NCBI RefSeq assembly: GCF_000004195.4
Contig: NC_030683.2
Location: 71,395,764 to 71,459,763, forward strand
Direction: 5' to 3'
Source: Xenopus tropicalis
Lineage: Eukaryota > Chordata > Amphibia > Anura > Pipidae
Length of the DNA: 64,000 nucleotides
Below, piece by piece: positions 1-10,463 of the stretch. Under the pieces are notes generated by a model that saw only the letters and a list, made by a program, of their open reading frames with translations, did not search any database and was not told where the DNA came from. Each line of letters starts with the position of its first letter. Within the stretch, counting starts at the first letter, position 1. Made by a program: the position numbers and the translations under genes.

Positions 1-806
1 AACAGGAAAAGTAGGGGTGTCTTTGGTAATATCTTGAGTTTTTGAGACCCTGCACAGATGAGTTATGTGTTAGAATTGCTAGAAAAATAAATGTTGCCAA
101 GAAGTTGCTACTGAGCTATTAAAACCCCAACATTATCTTTATCACTAAAGTCTGCAAATAAAACAGCTACTTAAATTTCTCTAATGCAATTTATCGAAAG
201 CTGTGGATTTGATATGATGGTCCTTCCTACAGGAAAAAAAACACTTATTTTATCTTTAGTGAGTTATAAGTAAAAATAGTAATGTCACAAAATATAACTT
301 AAACGTTTAGTTTTTAAGCTAACCATGCTGGGTAATACTTTAAACTGCTAAAGCTGCTGCTGCTGCAAATTAAATTGGTCACAGTAAATTTATAGGCTGA
401 AAACCACATCCATTTAAATCCGCAGAATGTGAGCTACAAATAGATTTTTTTTTTTTGCCAAATTGCACAAGTGCTGAAATGAGATAATTCAAATGTATCC
501 ACTTATAACCTACTTTTAGGAATCCTTTATCATTAGTCTGGTTTATCCATCGTATTTGTTGTTTTGTGAAATATCAGCATCTACAGTATATATGCTTGGA
601 GCAGATCATTCCTACCATTTTTATTCATGCCTTGCCTAAGCCCTTTATACAAGCCAGGCTCATTAATAATCCATGGAAAACTATTATATTTTTGCTTTCA
701 TTTTCTATTTTTCAGCTGACTGAACAAAGCTAATCACTGATTGGTTGGATGGGTTACTGCCCAGTGTTTTTGAATGATCCCTTCCATAGGGCAAAAACGG
801 CATTAC

Positions 807-826
807 TTATTTACTTAAGTAAATAA
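807..826. repeat. Perfect 20-bp palindrome
   Basis: TTATTTACTTAAGTAAATAA reads identically on both strands. It is AT-rich and may be chance or a homeodomain/FOX-type site pair; nothing around it decides. Confidence 0.7.
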
Positions 827-1800
827 ACAGGCATAGTTTCACTATTGCATGCCACAAAATCATTGTAAGGCATAAGACTGGGTAGCAAATGCATTTATTT
901 AAAAGTACCTTTATAATCCTCTGTAGCACATTTCATTACTACTTACTGCCTGTAAGTTCCCTTTTAGCCTCTAATTACACACTGGGTAATATTATCCTTA
1001 TCATAAAATGAAGCGCTTCACTGCTCAGACACACAATACAAGGAGAAGATAATAATGCTCTACCAATAGCTTGATATTCTGGTCATGATTTAGAAGTGCA
1101 TGAATTTTTTATTTTATCTTATTTCAGAATGTTATTTGAATAAAATAATCAGTAATTCCTGACTCTAGCTGCTTAAAGTTATGTTGGATTTACCTATTGG
1201 TTTTTATTGTTTATTGTCCCAACAATGAGTATAATTCAAGCAAATCTTATTACCACTGGTAGTCCCTATAAGCCTGAGAATCTGCATTATAGCTGATGTT
1301 CCTTTACTTATTCATTTAAACTCCCCTTTTGGGCTCTAATACCCTAATGGTCATTACAGAAGCTTTTTATCTTTCACACTGATCTTGAGCAATACATAGC
1401 TCTAAATAAAATTCAATTAATAGAGATAGCCCTCTGGTTCAGTGAACAGGAGCAAAGGTGGTGTTTTTTTGCATAATACATTAAACTTGTGGGGTCAGCA
1501 GTTCAGCAATTTATGAACATGTAAAACAAACCATAAACCGGGTGTGCAGATTAGTCAAAAACAATCTTAACTCATTGTTATTGCCCTTTTCTTTCAATAG
1601 AAGGGAAAACAGTGCTCACTCTTCTGAGTTCTAACCAACAACAATTTTTATTCTATATGGAATTGTTCTTTCTGTGCATTTTGCCTTTGGACTAACAGAC
1701 CACACAGTCATTTCCCCAACTGAAAATTTACAAATTTAGGCAAAACAACAGCTTGAAAAAGAACCTGTTGTTTCAGCAGCAAAACAGATATTTTGCCTCC

Positions 1801-1831
1801 CTTACTTGCTAAAATTACTTTAGCAAGTAAG
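1801..1831. repeat. 13-bp perfect hairpin, 5-nt loop
   Basis: CTTACTTGCTAAA at 1801-1813 is exactly complementary to 1819-1831, with ATTAC as loop. No TIR-like flanks or target duplication are visible, so its origin is unknown. Confidence 0.75.
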
Positions 1832-2681
1832 AATATTTATTACTTTGTATCATATAAACAGTATTGCAAGAGCTATTTCAAGTCAGGTATATGGCAATAG
1901 TCATCAGCTTCCATAAAGTCTGGTACTGCCTTAACAGCAAGTCATTTAGCTTTTGAATCTTTTCTCTTGGTATCCCCTACATGCAATTTTGCAGCCTTCA
2001 GCTGCCCTTGACCCTGAACAGATATGCCGTGGAAGCTACTTCCAAATGCTTCCATTATAGCAGATATAAGAATTATAACCAGACTAGTAGAAACGTCCAT
2101 AGTATGATCCATGGTTTGCTTGTACTCAAAAGCAAATTCAGTAAATGTTTCAATTCAGCATGCTAGCACACTATTTAGAGCATCCACTCTTCTCTGAAGG
2201 TTAATGCCACAGAATAGCAAGGCTTCAAATAATACAGACAAAGGACAAGCAGGAAGCTTTGCAGAAAAGATGTGATTAACTGGTTAATTCCCCTACTGGA
2301 TCAAGAAGACTCAGTTCAGTCACCCGTATTCTCTGGGAGGAAGGTTTTCCAAGCAGTCTAGTGACTATCCCAGGGGTGTAGCAGTTGGCTCTTCCTTTCT
2401 CCCTGACTCTATCCAACCAGGAGTTGAATCTGCCACAAAGCCTGAGTAGGAGAAAGGCCTCAGCAAAGAAGCACAAATAAGCCCTCGGTAACTCAAGCGT
2501 AAGGGGAGCTATGGAAAAGGGAATCTCTGACAAGATAAAGGCACTGGATAGCAGCTTCTGCTTATTTGTTATTTTCTATATAAAAAATAACATGCAAGGT
2601 AACTCACTTCAAGCATTCATTAGTGCAAAATAATGATAGCAAACAGTGTCAAATCATAGAAACTCACATTATAAAAACATG

Positions 2682-2735
2682 ATATCAAAACATACCAGAA
2701 GGCAGTGTCCTCTGCCTTGTGGTATGTTTTGATAT
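2682..2735. other. Pre-miRNA-sized hairpin
   Basis: The arm at 2682-2697 (ATATCAAAACATACCA) pairs perfectly with 2720-2735. After one mismatch (2698 and 2719), AAGGCA pairs with TGCCTT, leaving an 8-nt loop at 2705-2712. This gives about 22 paired positions in 54 nt. It could be a small foldback repeat relic or a short miRNA-like hairpin. No known miRNA seed is recognised. Confidence 0.45.
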
Positions 2736-3488
2736 AATGTCTAATGTAAATCTATGGTTATTGGGCATTAAAACTTGTTAGTAGTAGGAAATAACAAAAT
2801 GGCTTTGTTTTAAAGTGGGTGTTGGTGTTGGTGGACGAGACTTATTATAACAGTGAGCATGGCTTATAATTGTGGGAGAGGCTTATTTTTGGCATGCCGC
2901 AATATGCACGGTACACATTGCATCCCTGCACTGTTTTGCCCCAATTCAAGCAATGGCAATAACCATTCAAATGACTATAAATCAGTGAACCCAAATAATA
3001 TTTTTAGGACTATATTTTTGTTTTACATTTCTTTGATTTAAGTCTGGTGTATATTAATGTAATAGTTCTAAAAAATGTTAATTATACTATCACAAACATT
3101 AGAGCAGCCATAAATCATCATTACATTGTGCAAAAGCCTTGCCATCTGGTATTCATTTTATATCCCCCAATGTGGGTACTTTATTTTGTGACTTTTATGA
3201 ATACATATTGTTATGGGGCCATTTTTTGTGTTGATTGAAAATGGAAAAAATGGAATGTAATATGCCAGATCTTCTGATATTAGCAGTGGATATTGCATGC
3301 AGAACTGTAATAGATATTTAGTTACTATACCCTTGACTAGTTAGATGTTGTACATAAGCCAATGAGACTGCTGAAGGTCAAGGTGGGTACTAAACCTATA
3401 TGTTATTACCATGATATGTGACAATGTGTATGTAAGTAACCATTGCTTAACCATTGCTTAACAATTGCTTAAGAGTGTAAGGATTTTG

Positions 3489-3807
3489 ATGTAGAACAGG
3501 GATCCCCAACCTTTTTCACCCATGAGCAACATTTAAAAATAAAAATATGAAGCATGAAAAATGTTCCTGGGAGGTGACTAAGATATGATTTATAAAATAT
3601 GATTGCTTATTTAGTTTCCCAATGTGGACTAGCAGACTGCAGGAGCCTCTGTTCGGCAGTACACATGATCTTGATATATCCAAAGTTTGCCTCCAAGTTA
3701 GAAATTCAAAAATGAGCACCTGCTTTGAGGCCACTAGGAGCACTTTAAAGGGGTTGGTGAGCAACGTGTTGCTCATGAGCCACTGGTTGGGGATAACTGA
3801 TGTAGAA
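3489..3807. mobile_element. hAT-type MITE with perfect 8-bp TSD
   Basis: The element is 3497-3799. Its left end CAGGGATCCCCAACC and right end GGTTGGGGATAACTG form a terminal inverted repeat matching at 13 of 15 positions. It is flanked by an identical 8-bp duplication ATGTAGAA (3489-3496 and 3800-3807), the signature of hAT transposition. The 303-bp length and lack of a transposase frame make it non-autonomous. The ends match an abundant Xenopus repeat that I recognise. The 107- and 131-codon frames here are incidental. Confidence 0.88.
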
Positions 3808-3831
3808 GAATGGGGTAGGTACCTAAGGAAA

Positions 3832-3873
3832 ACACACACACACATATATGTATGTATGTATGTATCTATGTAT
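3832..3873. repeat. Microsatellite (AC)n followed by (TATG)n
   Basis: A short CA run is followed by TATG repeats with one interruption. It directly abuts the repeat module that begins at 3878. Confidence 0.9.
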
Positions 3874-3877
3874 ACAA

Positions 3878-4098
3878 CAAGAAGAGATCCTCTGCACTCA
3901 CTCATAATCAATATATATAGGACATTAAGACATTCTGTGCATTAAGCCTACACTTACTTTTATCTAATTCATTAACAATTAGGAGGGGGTGCAATGAGGC
4001 TGTGACCACAAAATTCAGACAGACAGCAAGAAGAGATCCTCTGCACTCCCCATTATCACTCTATTTAGGACATTAAGACATTCCTTGCATTAAGCTAC
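3878..4098 (-). mobile_element. Two tandem copies of a Penelope-like upstream module (putative)
   Basis: CAAGAAGAGATCCTCTGCAC starts at 3878 and again at 4027. Both copies continue for about 73 bp through GGACATTAAGACATT and TGCATTAAGC, so a 149-bp unit is partly duplicated. Read on the minus strand, each copy gives a GAGTGCAGAGGATCTCTTCTTG segment. This resembles the GTGCTCCTTTTGTTTCTTG segment upstream of the hammerhead-like motif at 27.25 kb. Assignment to that retroelement family is inference. Confidence 0.5.
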
Positions 4099-6216
4099 AT
4101 AAATATATAAATACCCCCCCCCTTTAAGCCAAACAGAGATTGTTTATTCATATTTTGTAATATTGAACCTAAAGAAGCTGTTCTCAGAAACAATCTTGTG
4201 GAAATGCACACTGTTATGCAGATTAGGAAGGAAAGAAAGGGAGAGATAAAAATAGAATACTGTCTTGCCAATGTAAATGGTATAAGCAAGTACATTATAT
4301 TATTTGGACATCATTTTTAAAACTTAATTCCACCTGACTTATAAAAGGAATCAGAAAATGTAAGAAAGGTGTAAGAAAACAATGTATTTAGAAGCTGCTG
4401 TGATTTATATTTGAACTGTTTCATTTTTAAGTAGCTGTACAGTTGATCTGCTCCTGACAAAATAAAAATATTTTGGTGGATTATGTATGCCAGAACCAAG
4501 TATCAAGTATGGTGCTTGCTCCATCCCTCCCATGACAGACAAGTACATTCAAATTCTAATCTAATTTCCTATTTATTCTTTCATATACGCAAATGGAACA
4601 CATGCATGCTTAATTATTAATGAAATGTTTAATAAAAAAATACTTAGCATAGAATTGCTCAGATTAGTTCTCCCTTTGGTAGCACAACTGTTTTCTGGGA
4701 CTGCAGTTCTATTGTTACGACTGAAGACTTCATGCCAACACACACTTTGAGCCATTTATTGTGTTCCAAATCTATTTATCAAGGTATCAAAGTGGATGTT
4801 TTGCAGTTGAAATCACTCTAATATGTATCATTTACAACATGTGCCCGTGGACAACAAAGTATCAAGGAACTTGATGTGCCTGCAAATGAGAAAAAAAGAG
4901 CCATTTTATGGAACAGTAGTAGGAGCTTAAAAGGAAGATTCATGGCGCTCAGGTTATAATTGACTATATTAGTGCTACTCAGCTATGTCTGCTATTTTTC
5001 TCTTTTTCATACTTGATTTAAAGCTACAAGTATAAGCTGAAGCCTTCATCCACTTCATTCTGTGTACAGGATGCTCAGACTTTAAAGTTTGTAATAATGT
5101 ATAATTTTTATGCTGCCTTGTACAGGTATTATATAGCTTTTCTTTGCATGAATCTCTTTGAATATGAATGAATTTCAAACTAATCAGGCCCTAGGATCTT
5201 ATTTGTTGTAAATAACATATAATTGCTTTCTAGAAATGTTCTATATATCTCTATATATCTTTGATTCATTTGCTAAATTACTGTGGAACCATTCAAGTGC
5301 ATAACTGTTTGGACCTGTGCGTTTTTATCCATTCAAAGCACAGGGCATTCGGGCAAAGGTAATAATATAAATGTGTTTGAGGAAAAGGTAGAAATGTTTT
5401 TGCTATCCTGTAGAGAAATTCTCACTAGGTTTTGACAGACAAGAAGAATAGCACATAACACAAATTAGCACTAATCAACACCAATCGCCAAGGAAAAATA
5501 AGAGGATTATGTAGAGGAATTAAACACGCTGCTTAATCAGAATCTAACATGGATGCTAAGTAGTGAGATGTGAAGGATTATAAAATTAACAAAAATAGTC
5601 TTTGCTGGTAAAAGCACATGTCATTGCATCTTTTGTTTCGCAATATATCACAGCACCCTCATGTTCTCCACCAAACATCAGAGTTCCTCTTGGCTTTAAC
5701 TGTTCATGCCAGCTTACTAGCAACCCTGTAAGTAAGATACATACAGAGCCAAATATGTCCTGCAAAAATTCCACCCTCTGTGTCCCCTGTAGGTAATTAC
5801 AGTTCCAGTACTTTCTCTATAGAATTATCGCCAGCAACTTTGTGCACATTACCTCACTGCCCCAGACAGGGAATTATAATTGTAAATGAGAGTATAATAC
5901 AGTGAAAACAATAGGTTTTAAAATACCCTGGCAATGTGCACATTACCTGCAGTAAAATGATGCAAACGTTGGGCTTTTGCACCCCATGACAAGCTAACAT
6001 CACAGACTATAAGGTGGGCATTAAATTGTGTTTATCAACTCCCTCAACAGGACAGCAGTTTAAGAGATGGAATTTGTGAATATTGTTTTCACAAAAACTA
6101 GAAATATCCCAAAGCAGGTACTCATGCAGTGCAACACAAATAACAGCAATACAGCACTATGTGCTTTGTGTGTATTATTCTCAAAACAAAATATTTCACG
6201 ATGAAAAGGCTGGCAC
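4099..6216. other. AT-rich stretch, no gene seen
   Basis: Only short chance reading frames, with no splice-bounded coding-like segment and no recognised repeat. A C9 run sits near 4115-4123. Confidence 0.6.
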
Positions 6217-6474
6217 AAGAACTGGACACTTGGAGAATAATGTGGTGCAGTTTAAAATATATTTTATTTTGTTTAAAAAAAAAAAGTGTCTCAAACAGAA
6301 GCAGCCTGACGTGCTTTATGCCAAATAAGAGGGCACTTTATCCTATGCCTATGATTAAGTGCCCTCTTTTTGGCACAAAATGCATCAGGGTGCTTGTGTT
6401 TGAGATGCTTGTTCTTTAAACAAAATAAATGTATTTTTAACTGGACCACGTTATTCCCCAATGGTCCAGTTCTT
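6217..6474. mobile_element. Foldback MITE, 258 bp
   Basis: AAGAACTGGAC at 6217 is exactly complementary to GTCCAGTTCTT ending at 6474, and the two halves remain complementary almost to the centre (around 6345). Paired landmarks include GAGGGCACTT/AAGTGCCCTC, TTTGTTTAAA/TTTAAACAAA and the AATAATGTGG/CCACGTTATT region. The mirrored reading frames on both strands are a by-product of this symmetry. No convincing target duplication is visible, so superfamily is unassigned. Confidence 0.8.
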
Positions 6475-7171
6475 TTTTCATTATGAAGCACTGTCTTTTG
6501 AATTAAGAGCTGAAGGTTTGAGGCATGAGAACCTGGGCCCTCAGTGTTATTATTGGTGAGTTCACCCCAAAAAGAAATCTAACTGGATTATTTGTGCTCA
6601 AAATAGAAATGCAGTACAGAGACCTTTAAACTTTCTACTGCATTCCACTGTTCTTCCCTCCAGACTTTGTCCTAGGTGCTCTAGAGATCTTCCCTCTAGC
6701 TTTTGTGATATTTTCTGTGTGACTAACAGTTGATAGAATCACTCAAACTACCACTGAGGCAGCAACTTCAGTTTGTACATGTAGATATGCATTGTGCAAT
6801 TTCCTATGCAGAACATCTTACAGAAAGTTTTTTCTATAAAAACATATACCCTAAAGAGGCTGAAAAACAGCTTTGTGACTTCTTTATGAAGTCACAACAT
6901 CAGTGTGGTATGATATAAAAATACAATAAACTAAAGTGGGGGGGCAAAAAGAGGGAAACAATGAAAACAGATTGCATGGGGACCTGCAACGTTATTTATT
7001 ATCTGTCCTGTGTATGTAATGTTTCATTCCAGGAATGTATTCTGGTAAATAAGAAAATGCCTGATCTGCATGAAAGAGGAGCCCTCTTATTATCAACACC
7101 AACATTAGTTATTTCTAAAAATTTATTGGGAATTATTGGGAATTTCAAGACTGCATCAGTATTACTGTTAA

Positions 7172-7310
7172 TACAGATATAGGATCTATTACCTGAACCC
7201 TCTTATCCAGAACATATAGCAATAGTCTTTCAAAGAATTATTCTTCATGTTTAGTGATATGCTTTTTTCTCTTTCTGTTAATAAGAAAGTACCTTGTACA
7301 TGAAGAAGCA
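7172..7310. mobile_element. Decayed ACAGGTATAGGATC-type Xenopus repeat
   Basis: ATACAGATATAGGATC, then ACCTGAACCC and CTTATCCAGAA resemble the left part of the more complete copy at 8179-8494. Like that copy it continues with a CTGTTAATAA stretch followed by a GTACCTTGTA box. The right terminus is lost. Confidence 0.55.
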
Positions 7311-7610
7311 TAAATCCACATTGATATTAGATTTTTAAATGTTTAAAACTTTTTAGCATGACCCACCTTACAGGGCGAGCTCTTCAGTCAGAAATATAGA
7401 AAAATAACTTGCAGTTATCAAGTGTTTTTTTTCTTCTAATAATTATGATCCAAAAACCGTGCCTTTTTATCTTGTTTAACAAAAATATATATCATATGCA
7501 AATGAAAACAACATAATATATAATATATATATTGTTCCAGCAGAGGTAGCACTCCACCTAAAAGGGGTCACTGCCTGGGTGCTAATGTAAATCAAATAAC
7601 AAAATACAAT

Positions 7611-7752
7611 TGCATTAAAGGCTAGCACTCACAGGACTTTAGTTAGTATTTGTCAAAAATAAAACAAAAAAGAATCTAACAAAGCAAATGTCTTACATGG
7701 TTTTTATTAATCCGACGTTTCAGCTCCACACAGCAGCTTTCCTCAGGGATAT
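7611..7752 (-). mobile_element. Penelope-like element fragment (putative)
   Basis: On the minus strand the order is: hammerhead-like motif (7705-7752), an A-rich stretch with AATAAA-like sequence, then AGTCCTGTGAGTGCTAGCC near 7611-7632. The same order recurs at 26.2, 27.2 and 62.1 kb, which argues for a retroelement terminal region. No reverse transcriptase remains are present. Confidence 0.5.
7705..7752 (-). ncRNA. Hammerhead-ribozyme-like motif, copy 1
   Basis: Minus strand: CTGAGGA (7746-7740) fits the core rule CUGANGA. An extra A follows, then a 4-bp stem II (AGCT pairing with AGCT, 9-nt loop), then GAAAC (7721-7717) and the cleavage-type triplet GTC (7716-7714). ATCC before the core can pair with GGAT after it as stem I. 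Helix III would be only ACGT with no loop, so self-cleavage in cis is doubtful; pairing between two copies is conceivable. The family inference comes from hammerheads known in Penelope-like retroelements. Confidence 0.45.
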
Positions 7753-7772
7753 ATATATATATATATATATAT
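7747..7772. repeat. (AT)n microsatellite
   Basis: A simple AT run lies between the hammerhead-like motif and the foldback at 7773, so it separates two pieces of the same kind of repeat. Confidence 0.9.
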
Positions 7773-7940
7773 ACAGGCATGAAGTGACGGCACACACAGG
7801 ATTTATACACACAGTCGTGGAGTTTTGCAAAAAAATAGTCAGAGATTTATTTTGACCCAAAAATAAACCTCTGACTATTTTTTTGCAAAACTCCACGACT
7901 GTGCGTGAAAATCCTGTGTGTGCCGTCACTTCATGCCTGT
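7773..7940. repeat. 168-bp near-perfect foldback
   Basis: ACAGGCATGAAGTGACGG at 7773 mirrors CCGTCACTTCATGCCTGT ending at 7940. The arms stay complementary to a centre near 7856, including the CACGACTG and TTTTTTGCAAAACTCC segments. Each arm carries a TCCTGTGTGTGCCG box, close to the CCTGTGAGTGC box of the Penelope-like modules. It looks like two head-to-head copies of one terminal segment. Confidence 0.75.
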
Positions 7941-8014
7941 TTAAACTACTTATTCGCACAGGCACCCGGGTATCATTACTATTTATGGTGTACAGCTTCT
8001 ATGCATTTTGTATT

Positions 8015-8046
8015 CTATATATATATATATACAGTATATATATATA
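8015..8046. repeat. Imperfect (AT)n microsatellite
   Basis: Two AT runs are separated by ACAGTA. Confidence 0.85.
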
Positions 8047-8051
8047 CACAG

Positions 8052-8093
8052 TACATAGAAAGCACTCACGGCATCAGATCTGCAAATAACGTC

Positions 8094-8097
<4 letters not shown>
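8052..8097 (-). mobile_element. Short Penelope-like module remnant (putative)
   Basis: Minus strand reads GGACGTTATTTGCAGATC followed by GATGCCGTGAGTGC. This is close to the GAAACGTT-to-CCTGTGAGTGC segment downstream of the hammerhead-like motifs, but the core itself is missing, replaced by the AT run. Confidence 0.35.

Positions 8098-8173
<76 letters not shown>
8098..8173. repeat. (TA)n microsatellite, about 38 units
   Basis: Uninterrupted TA dinucleotides, likely polymorphic and able to extrude a cruciform. The YIYIYI reading frame across it is not a gene. Confidence 0.95.
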
Positions 8174-8178
<5 letters not shown>

Positions 8179-8179
<1 letters not shown>

Positions 8180-8494
8180 CATGTATCGGACCCCTTATCC
8201 GGAAACCCATTATCCAGAAAGCACCAAATAACGAAAAAAGCCCGTCTCCCATGGACTCCATTTTAATCAAATAATTCAGAATTTTAAAACTGATTTTCTT
8301 TTTTTTCTGTAATAATAAAACAGTGCCTTGTAATTAATCCTAAGATATAAATAATCATTTTGGATGCAAAACAATCCTATTGGGGTTAATTAAAGTTTTA
8401 TTGATTTTTTTAGCAGACTTAAGGTATGGAGATCCAAATTATGCAAAGACCCTTTATCCGGAATACCCTTGGTCCCTGGATCCTATACCTGTAT
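8179..8494. mobile_element. ACAGGTATAGGATCC-type Xenopus MITE
   Basis: The left end TACATGTATCGGACCCC and right end GGATCCTATACCTGTA are imperfect inverted repeats. They are followed inward by CTTATCCGGAAACCC and preceded by CCTTTATCCGGAATACCC. The interior contains TCTGTAATAATAAAACAGT and a conserved CCCATGGACTCCATTTT segment. I recognise this as one of the commonest Xenopus dispersed repeats. TA-rich flanks hide the target duplication. Confidence 0.75.
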
Positions 8495-9695
8495 ATACAG
8501 TATATATAGATAGGGTTTCCTCACTTTAAGCCTTTCTGAAATCTCAGCAGTGACTTAATGGGAACTAAGTTACTTATGCACACCCTGCCCACCCTCACCA
8601 GTGTAATTCTGCTCTTGCTCCTTGCGTAAAAAAATACGCTTCCTCTTAGTCCTCTTTACTGCAACTAGTTAGGACCGGCCCCCTTGCAAAAAAATCTTAG
8701 TAGGAGCCTGGCGCAAGGCCATTCTTACCTGCCAACACCCGCCCACAACAACTTACTGTTCTATGTGGCAACTTACTGTTCTATGTGGCCCCCGATCTTT
8801 TTAAATTTTAAAAGTATATATACCTATATAAAGTATTTAGTTTCAATACTGAGGAAAACGTCTGTGCAGATTCAAAGGCAATTACAAAGGCAAAGCATGC
8901 CACATTTGTTCTGTTAATAAAACAAGTATTGTATATGGAGATTTTCATTAAAAGAACTGGCAGAAAATATTTTCGGGACAAATGTTCTTGTTGGGTTCAT
9001 GATAAATTACAAAGTATAAAAAAGTAACTTATTTCATAGAGGCTGCCCATCTGTGTCAACTTTTAACACAAATATGAAAAGAAATGACAGCATTTGCCTT
9101 TATGACCAGTAAAACTCATTTATATATTCACTACTGGTCACAGCAATTGATTTTTAAGCTAGTTGTTTCTCAATCATTTTTGTGTTTGGAAAATTCAAAA
9201 GACCTGCTTCACCCACCTTTCTTCATAGTAAAAAAGTCATTTAGCTTTATAATTATGATGCAGACATGCAACCGATGATTGCATAGTACCCTCTGTTCAC
9301 AAGTTTGAAATATACGGTATTTCAGGCTCTAGAGCGGTCAGAAAACATAACCTTTGATTCTGACCTTGTTTGCTGATGAAAATATAGTTTTAGGTGTGTT
9401 TCACTAGTGGCATGAAACTGTCAGCTGTGATCAATCATTTTATATATATATACTGTATCTGTGTGCACTTTAATAAGATGAATGTCTCCCAAACATTCAA
9501 TTGAATGTATCACATAGTATCGTTAATTATAATAAAATATACCTATATGTAGGAAATTGCTTGTGTACACTACCTTTCTTAATAAGCAAGCTAGTAAAGA
9601 TGACAGACCACAGTTGAGAAAGATAGCATGTAATAGAGTTAAAAATAAAAACAAAAGACTACAGGTATCAATTGTATGACTGCATTTAGCAAATA

Positions 9696-10463
9696 ATCTA
9701 GATCAGTGCTGTCCAACTGGCGGCCCGCGGGCCACCTGTCTGGCTGCTTTGATGGCTTACTCTTGTGTAAGCTTTAAATGGTATCAGTACTGTGATTAAC
9801 TGCCCCCCCTGCATGGTTCTCACCTCAGATTCAGGCTGTAATCCCCCTGTATTGTTTAAATATGTAATCCCCTGTGTTGTTCACACCTTTTAATCTCTGC
9901 AGTGTTCACACTTAGGCTCAGGCTCTAATCACCCACATTGTTCCCCTGTTCACACCTCAGGAGCAGTAGAAACCCACAAATAATCCCTGCACACTACAAA
10001 AAGAACATATACTGAGGTGGTACTTCAATTAAAAAGTTTTTTAATATATAGTTATTGTGCAGACTGTAGGAGCAGTGCCAGCATTGTGTCACTGTAGGCT
10101 GCCTGTGTGTGCCATACACACAGGCATCATAGGGCAAGCAGAGTATGCCACACACAGCCAGGGTAGGGAAGGCAGAGTATGGCACACACAGGCAGGGTAG
10201 GGAAGGCAGAGTATGGCACACACAGGCAGGGTAGGGAAGGCAGAGTATGGCACACACAGGCAGGGTAGGGCAGGCAGAGTATGGCAGGTACTACAACCAT
10301 TAATATGGGTATGGTCATGTGATAACATGGGTGTGGTTTCAAGTGGGTGCAGTTTCAAAAAGGGGAGTGGTCAAAACTGGCTTCCATTATCGGCCCTCCA
10401 CCACGTAGGTCGGAAAAATTCCGGCCCTCAGTACAACAGAAGTTGGACAGCACTGATCTAGAT
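9696..10463. mobile_element. hAT-type MITE with perfect 8-bp TSD
   Basis: The element is 9704-10455. CAGTGCTGTCCAACT on the left matches AGTTGGACAGCACTG on the right exactly as a 15-bp inverted repeat. The flanking ATCTAGAT (9696-9703 and 10456-10463) is a perfect 8-bp duplication. The left end continues into a CpG-rich GGCGGCCCGCGGGCC segment. A 34-bp minisatellite occupies 10139-10288. No transposase is encoded. Confidence 0.92.
10139..10288. repeat. 34-bp minisatellite, 4.4 copies
   Basis: CAGAGTATGGCACACACAGG plus CAGGGTAGGGAAGG starts at 10139, 10173, 10207, 10241 and 10275, an exact 34-bp period. Because 34 is not divisible by three, every minus-strand frame shows the same cysteine- and proline-rich pattern, which explains three overlapping 70-89-codon frames. 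These are not proteins. Confidence 0.95.

Larger units (their letters stand above)
1..3488. other. AT-rich mostly single-copy stretch, no gene seen
   Basis: No reading frame longer than about 85 codons and no recognisable protein motif on either strand. The stretch contains a perfect palindrome (807-826) and two hairpins (1801-1831, 2682-2735). Part of 730-800 resembles a dispersed Xenopus repeat with a GGGTTACTGCCCAGTG-like core, but I could not set its limits. Nothing else stands out. Confidence 0.6.

Noticed and set aside
3516..3911. 131-codon minus and 107-codon plus frames
   Set aside because: They lie across a hAT MITE and a microsatellite.
7905..8231. 108-codon frame with a long YIYIYI run
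   Set aside because: Translation of a TA microsatellite between retroelement fragments.
10089..10358. Cysteine/proline-rich minus-strand frames of 71-89 codons
   Set aside because: All three frames show the same pattern because the DNA is a 34-bp minisatellite inside a MITE.
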